DNA from: Chalciporus piperatus
Lineage: Eukaryota > Basidiomycota > Agaricomycetes > Boletales > Boletaceae
Reading direction: 5' to 3'
DNA: 64,000 bases
Assembly (NCBI GenBank): GCA_038093975.1
Contig: JBBPTG010000003.1
Location: forward strand, 248,001-312,000
In this document: positions 58,455 through 64,000 of the stretch, one piece after another
Layout of the letters: each line of letters begins with the position of its first letter
Numbering within the stretch: position 1 is the first letter of the stretch
The notes under the pieces: model-generated
Told to the model about the DNA's origin: nothing
Seen by the model: the letters and a program-made list of their open reading frames with translations, nothing else
Databases searched by the model: none
Position numbers and translations under genes: made by a program

Positions 58455-61400
58455 CTACCCATTCACTTCATCTTGCTCCCCGTCACGTTGCGACGGCGAA
58501 CGACCGAGCGATATATCCATTTTAGCAGCCAGCTTAATTATCTCTTTCTCCAACTCGGCAATCTTCGTTTTCCTGTGGCAGTTTGTTCGTCAGATAAGCA
58601 CCACGGATTCAAGTACCGCACGTACTCGATATTTGACCGTTCTCCCAGTTCAAAGGCCTGAGAGACACCAAGCGACTGTAAGTTATCCGACAGCCGCTGT
58701 CGCCTTTGCTCCTCTTTCGCCACCACATCCTTCAAGCTCGGCATGATCCGTTCATACTCGCGCGTTAGCTACCGCCGGACGATTAATGTCAGCACCTCGT
58801 CGAATGATCCATCGTCAAAGGAGAGCACTCACCAAGGCCATCCTCGCCTTCAGTGATCCTTCATCATACCTCCCACCAACAACCTCTGCCTTCATTCTTC
58901 CCAGCTCCTCAAACCACTTCATCTCACTTTCACTTAGCTCAGGTGATGCACCGCTCATCATCGCTTGCAACAGCCTATCAGCTCTTCCCATCAACTCCTT
59001 GTGTTTCTCCTTCATCTTCTCCACCCTCCCCACCACCCCTTCCTCCTTCGACCCCCGGACAGTCTTCGCGCTTTCCTTGAGAACATCGATGAGACGCTGC
59101 ATTTCCTTGCATTTATCTTGTATCCTGGCAAACTCCGCTTTCTGAAGTGCAAGCCGATCCTCGACGCTTTTATATGCCAGCAACACTGAGCGAATGTGTG
59201 TAGCTATCGATGTGATTTGTGTTCCTAGGAATCGAAGCGTATCAGGCGTGAGCATGAATTCTCGGGCTGGCGTTGTCGGCGTGCCCGAGGAGAGTCGGGG
59301 TAGGGAGGTGGCGCGAGTCAGAACCTCTGGCGGCAAGAAAGGCTCAGTGCCGAGAAGGGAGATGTAGGCAGGTGGGCCCTCGACAGGCTTGAGGAACTCG
59401 TTGTTCGGAGCTGAGGAAGATGAACTCGTGGTCGTCGTGGGCTCTACGGAAGTCGGGGGTGCGGTAATTCTGAGTAAAGGGGGCTCGGACGAGGGAAGGG
59501 GTGTTTTATAAGATAGGGCGGTGCGGAGGTTCAGGGGGATGGACACAATTCGGAAGACAGAGGTGAGGATGAGGATGCTGTAAGAAATGTAAACGTCGTT
59601 GGGCACACATACGGCTATCGCTGGATTCGAGCACCTAGGAACAAAATGTCGGCGGAAGTGCGTATATACATATTTTGTCACTCACTGCCGCTGGAAGGAG
59701 AACGTGTTCAGAATAGGGGAAACATTCGTTCCAGCCAAATTTTCGAGCATGCTGGAGAGTGTTGCTCCATCGTCGTCGTCTGCACGAATAGCCGTCGCGA
59801 GGCTATGAAGCAGAGCGCTCAGATCGAGTGTATGAACACCAAATGAATGGTAAACGTATATCGTATCGTCGTGTATTGGATCAGGAAGGAGGACTGGATG
59901 GTTCGCTTGCAGCAGATCGAGCAGCGGGTTAGCTGAGGTGGTCGGTGCTTTGAGCATGGACACAAGACCAAGATCAATCGTTTCGTATACGGCGAACATA
60001 GGGAGTTCACTGCTCCTTTCCTGGAAGAAGTCAACCTCCTTACAAGTCACAGTAGGGCCAAGAATGAACTATACCTTTGTCTCCCACCGTGCTTCAACCT
60101 TTTCGACATCCAAATATACATCGACCTTGCCGTCCTGACATGTTACAACAACAATTCCGAGTCTCTCGGTCTCTCCTTCGTGGTCTTCTTCATCATCGTC
60201 CACAAATGCCAAGTAAGCGATGTCCGTAGCGTCTCCGCCATCACTACCCTCAAGCGTGCGTGGAGAAGGTTGGAGGAGGAACGGACCCTGCCTCAGTGGC
60301 TGAGGTTTGATAGTGGTAGGAGGATGCACAGGTACAGAGCGCGACACAGAGGGGAAAACAGTCCCAGGAGGAAGTTGTTTGATGAGTGCTGAAACATATT
60401 TATGTTGATAGTCATAGATCGTGGAAAGATTGGACGTTGCTGCTGAGCTGTCTTGGGAGAGGAATTCTCGTTTGGCAGCAATGAAGCATTCCAACGCGTG
60501 AATAAACGATGACGGGATGGAGCTGGATTTGAGTTCCACTCAGTCATTTCTGGGATTGATCAAGAACGAAAGGAGAGAGCACTTACGCATTACGGGGCAT
60601 ATAAGGACATATGGCATAGACATCCCCTGAGCGAGTCAAAGCATACACAGTCAAAGGGCCCCAATCAGCCCTACCCTTGCCAAGCGTAAAGGAGGTAACC
60701 TCGCGTTCTGCAGGGTCCTGAGCAACAAAAGTTCTCGACTTTCTCTCTGGGATGAAGGAGAGCACCTGTTGGGGCTCCTCAGAGTCAACGGAGATGTCGT
60801 ATTCCCTAAGCGCGACAAATTGGCAGATGCGCAAGACAGGAGCGATGAGAGCTTACCGGAGTTTTCCATCGACAGTCATGACCAAGAGTGTTGATCCGGC
60901 CTCTCCCCAAGGATGCCAGTCAATCTTGGCAATGGGTGCTGAGGACGTCGTCCCATGATAAAACTGACCGACTTGCACGGCCCTATACAAAAGGTAAGCG
61001 GAGAATATGTGAAAGGAGAAAACGATGCATGCTTGCAATCAATTGACGAGGACACTAGCTTGGTATACCCTGGGCGGGGTAGAACGACAACGGCGATTTG
61101 GTAAGCCCCTGCCACTGCAAGAAGCTTGCCACTTGGATTCAATGCAAGCTGGTGTATCTCAAAGTCCACGTTGGGGACGTGAAGGACCTGGTGGCTCAGT
61201 TAAGTGAGATATTCCTGACTCAAGCCCGAGCGATCTTTGACGTACCTTGTACGACTTTCCTGTATTGCGGCGAAGCCTGGTGTCCCAAAGGGATGTTATT
61301 CTAAGTTCTGAGCCGGCGGCCACGATGAGATCCGCGTCTTTCAAGGCCATAAGCTGGCGTCGACCGGAGAGGTGATATCCATGCTCTGAATGACCGTCAT

Positions 61401-61557
61401 AGGTGGACTTTGGGAGTGTATTGGTGGAGAGCTCCAGAGCCTGCTCATTGAGGGGCTTTCCCCGTGAGGAGAGAGACTGAGCTGGGATGTTGAATATGGG
61501 GTGGGACTCGAGTGCAGCGTGCCAGTCGTCGTGGGCAATGGTCTCTGGTGGATCCAT
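58455..61557 (-). CDS. NUP82: Nup82/Nup88-type nucleoporin
   Basis: Cytoplasmic-face nucleoporin that anchors Nsp1 and Nup159 and takes part in mRNA export. Start MDPPETIAHDDWHAALESHP at 61557. The N-terminal propeller includes LKDADLIVAAGSELRITSLW, IHQLALNPSGKLLAVAGAYQ, AKIDWHPWGEAGSTLLVMTV, and FTLGKGRADWGPLTVYALTR then SGDVYAICPYMPRN. A middle part follows with acidic loops. The C-terminal 250 residues are coiled coil (RMALLTREYERIMPSLKDVV, EEQRRQRLSDNLQSLGVS). It ends QRDGEQDEVNG. About nine exons. The sequence is weakly conserved in this family; the call rests on propeller plus coiled-coil order, recognisable blocks and its NSP1 neighbour. Confidence 0.78.
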
Positions 61558-61711
61558 CGAGTGGAGAAATGGTCGTGGTCGAGGAGGACGATGAGCTCAG
61601 TGAGCCAGCTCGTCGCGCCCGGTTTGGTTCACCTGCTCTTTCTCACGGACGCGTCAGACTGGCTTGCGCGTACCAAGTCCATCTACTACTTGCTCATCAT
61701 CATCGACGACA
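61558..61711. promoter_or_regulatory. Shared 154-bp upstream region of NUP82 and proteasome alpha-7
   Basis: Compact divergent promoter region. The yeast proteasome element GGTGGCAAA was looked for and not seen; nothing else stands out. Confidence 0.45.
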
Positions 61712-62772
61712 ATGACCTCCATCGGTACAGGATACGATCTATCAGCGAGCACCTACTCTCCAGATGGTCGCGTATTCCAGGTAGACAACTCATTCATCAT
61801 CACCCCCATGTCAAGTTCTGACATATGTGGGCCAGGTCGAGTACGCTAACAAGGCGGTCGAGAACTCGGGGTAGGCTAGCGTCGATTCTATAGAGATCGG
61901 TACTCATGATCCATACCGGACAGCACCGCGATAGGTCTCCGCGTCAAAGATGGCGTCGTGCTTGCCGTGGAGAAACTCATTCATTCCAAACTTCTCGTCC
62001 CGGGAGCCAATCGACGTATTCAAACGATAGACAGACATATCGGCATGGTAAGTGCTGCAGCGCATCCTAGACTTTCCTTTATCCCATCGATGCTAGGCAA
62101 CTGCAGGGCTCCTTGCAGATGGCCGCAACATCTCGAACAGGACACGCGATGAATGTGCATCCATCCGTGAAAACATGAGGGAACAACCAACTGTCAAGGT
62201 ATCCTTGTCTCCGATTCAGTATCCTTATTCTCTGTAAATAACTTACAGCTACTTCTAGGAAGTTTCGGCCCGCTTGGCACAGTATGCTCAGCTGTATACA
62301 CTGTACTCCTCTGTCCGGCCGTTCGGCATCAGCACTATCTTCGCAGGAGTGGACAAGAATGGGCCATCGTTGTATGTTGTGGAACCTAGTGGCGTCTGTT
62401 TGGTATGATCTCTACCTTTCCGCCGTCCTAATCACTGACATGCTGGACAGGGATACCATGGCGCAGCCATTGGCAAGGGGCGACAGTTGGCCAAAACTGA
62501 ACTGGAAAAACTTAAACTTTCAGAGCTGTCAACCCGGGAGGCAGTCATGGAGGCTGCTAGAATGTCTGTGTTTTATCTCGTCTCGCCCTTCCTTAGCATG
62601 CTGACGTCACCCCAGAATATACCTCGTCCATGATGACAACAAAGAGAAGGAATTTGAGCTCGAGATGTCATGGGTAGGCAGCGAGACGAACGGACTTCAC
62701 CAGCCAGTGCCGGCTGATCTGTTGGGAGAGGCAGAACGCAAGGCAAAGGAAGCTCTGGAAAATTTCGAGTAG
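61712..62772 (+). CDS. PRE10: 20S proteasome subunit alpha-7 (Pre10/PSMA3)
   Basis: Outer-ring subunit of the 20S core. Exons: 61712-61780, 61836-61870, 61924-62047, 62097-62198, 62259-62402, 62451-62563 and 62616-62772; 247 codons plus stop. The protein begins [20 protein letters not shown] then [20 protein letters not shown], the alpha-subunit gate signature and the alpha-7 version of it. [35 protein letters not shown] and [20 protein letters not shown] follow. It lacks the N-terminal Thr of catalytic beta subunits, as expected. It ends KEALENFE. Convergent with RPN12 (133 bp between stops). Confidence 0.96.
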
Positions 62773-62905
62773 TATTGTATGTCTGCATATCAGCACACTT
62801 GTTCATCATGAAATGCAGCCCTGTATTCTTAATCTTGCTTTCTTGGCGCTCGAGGTAAGATGACGCAAAATTCCATTTTCCAGGAAATCGTGTAATGACT
62901 GGTGT

Positions 62906-63958
62906 CTATACAATCTGCTCAAGCTCGCGAGCGTACAACAGGTTAGCTGCGATGAGTTTCTGCTTTGGAATTTCCGTCTGTTCGTCATTCTTGTGTTCAA
63001 ACTTGATTTGCCCCCCGGTGAGATCTACTTGCCAGCCGCGCTAAATGACTCAAATCAGCAACCAAGCCAGAAACGAGTTGCAATGGCTGCATACCTGTTG
63101 TGCGAACTTGAGGAGTTCGGATTGCGAGGTGAAGAAAAGGAGGGTAGCGGCATCCTTCAATGGAAGGCTGTCGTATGCCGACTCTTCACAGCTTGCAATC
63201 TCATTTCTATGTCCTCATTAGCACAATGGGCGACCTTCCTGGTCTGACGCCGCACCTTATAGTCCCCATGAGGCTGTCGACGAAGAACTTGTACTCCTCC
63301 GCAGGGGCTTCCTCTCTGGCATTCCATACCTTGGAATAACTGCCCTCCATGAGCCATCGTTCAAGGTTAACTGGATGTGCGATATAAGGATTGGAACTGA
63401 TTTCGTCCGCTGGGAGAGGGAGTGATTCGAGGGTCGTGTGGAAGTCTGCGATACGGTTCTGTGTGAGAAGGCGGATGAGATTCAGTCCTCGGACGGGGAA
63501 TTCGCGTTTGGATGGGGGAAGGACAGATCTGAAGGGTAGAAATGTAAGACAACCAACGGAGACATCAAGCAAAGGAGTGCAAACCTGAAGTCGGTGTAGA
63601 AAGTCTGTAGTTGCGAGAAATATCTGTCGAACGAGGGGATGTCCTTTGCCCGTATACTACAGATTGCGCCAATTTCGAGGATGTCGCCTGTATGGACGTA
63701 TGAGATCGGACAGAAATTGGTAGGAGCAAAGCATACGAGCAACGGCCAAATCTTGCAAGCTCGCCTCAGCCGTTGGTATGAGAAGGCCTGTTTGTATCAA
63801 GCCGATCTTGGGGAGGTTAGAAGGATGCGGGGAGGATGGAAGGGAGAGTGTACCTTGAGCTGGGCAAGTGATGAGCCACATTTCTTGAGATCAGTTGGGC
63901 GTGCGTTGAATGCGCGCTGTAGTTCGGTGTAGAGGGCGGCCAATTGTCTAGCAGCCAT
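62906..63958 (-). CDS. RPN12: 26S proteasome lid subunit Rpn12 (PSMD8)
   Basis: PCI-domain subunit of the 19S lid. The start MAARQLAALYTELQRAF at 63958 is just inside the window edge. Exons run through SLAQLK, GLLIPTAEASLQDLAVARDI, LEIGAICSIRAKDIPSFDRY then FSQLQTFYTDF, SVLPPSKREFPVRGLNLIRL, LERWLMEGSYSKVWNARE and DSLMGTIRNEIASCEES. The PCI/winged-helix part is AYDSLPLKDAATLLFFTSQ. It ends LIAANLLYARELEQIV at 62906. The helical-repeat front, PCI domain and final helix, which enters the lid helical bundle, are all present, and the length is normal for the family. Confidence 0.94.
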
Positions 63959-64000
63959 TGGGGTACGATGAGTGGTGGAGGTGAAGCTAATAAATGTTGA

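Noticed and set aside
41862..64000. A secondary-metabolite or nitrogen-assimilation gene cluster around the two MFS carriers
   Set aside because: Neighbours are housekeeping genes on both strands, and no biosynthetic enzyme or cluster regulator is present.

Overview
This window is nuclear DNA of a filamentous basidiomycete, very probably an Agaricomycete (mushroom-forming) fungus. The genes are split by many introns of about 45-70 nt, some with exons of only 7-25 nt. Intergenic gaps are mostly 100-500 bp and both strands are used about equally. The transposase genes at the left belong to a family best known from Agaricomycetes. Gene models were spliced by hand; several give coding lengths that are exact multiples of three and match the family length (DRG1 368 aa, ALG8 541 aa, KCH 506 aa, VTI1 228 aa, EMC3 274 aa, NCS1 190 aa, PRP5 1076 aa, proteasome alpha-7 247 aa).

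Layout. (1) 0-16.4 kb is a transposon-rich accessory region. It holds the 3' part of a Plavaka-like transposase (1-2478), a decayed L-type lectin (4166-4708), a cytidine deaminase with a damaged N-terminal segment (5598-6317), an F-box gene (6711-8156), and a divergent pair made of an accessory transposon protein (9369-11761, minus) and the zinc-finger N-terminus of a second Plavaka-like transposase (11935-12585, plus). That second copy is cut by a 3.1-kb inverted-repeat element (12586-15683) built almost wholly of tandem repeats and resembling animal Foldback transposons; it is the most unusual object here. (2) 16.4-29.6 kb is housekeeping: ALG8, DRG1/RBG1, a KCH potassium-transport protein, an allantoate-permease-type MFS carrier, VTI1, EMC3 and NCS1. 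(3) 30-43.6 kb: an uncharacterised Cys-pair protein, an Atg18-family PROPPIN, ATE1, an SLH1/ASCC3-type helicase and kynurenine aminotransferase. (4) 43.6-64 kb: a short pogo-like element, an ankyrin-DysF-FYVE-RING protein, an uncharacterised acidic protein, a PI31-type proteasome regulator, PRP5, an MFS drug/polyamine-type carrier, NSP1, NUP82, proteasome alpha-7 and RPN12.

Functional groupings. Vesicle traffic and phosphoinositide signalling recur (VTI1, NCS1, PROPPIN, the FYVE protein). NSP1 and NUP82, partners in one nuclear-pore subcomplex, are adjacent in tandem. Alpha-7 and RPN12 are convergent neighbours, with a PI31 homologue 11 kb away. These are neighbourhood observations; fungal genes of this kind are normally transcribed singly, and no operon is implied.

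Limits: transposon families are named from remembered sequence character, not from a search. The N-terminal exons of the SLH1-like gene and of the accessory transposon gene are only partly solved. No tRNA, rRNA or CRISPR array was seen.
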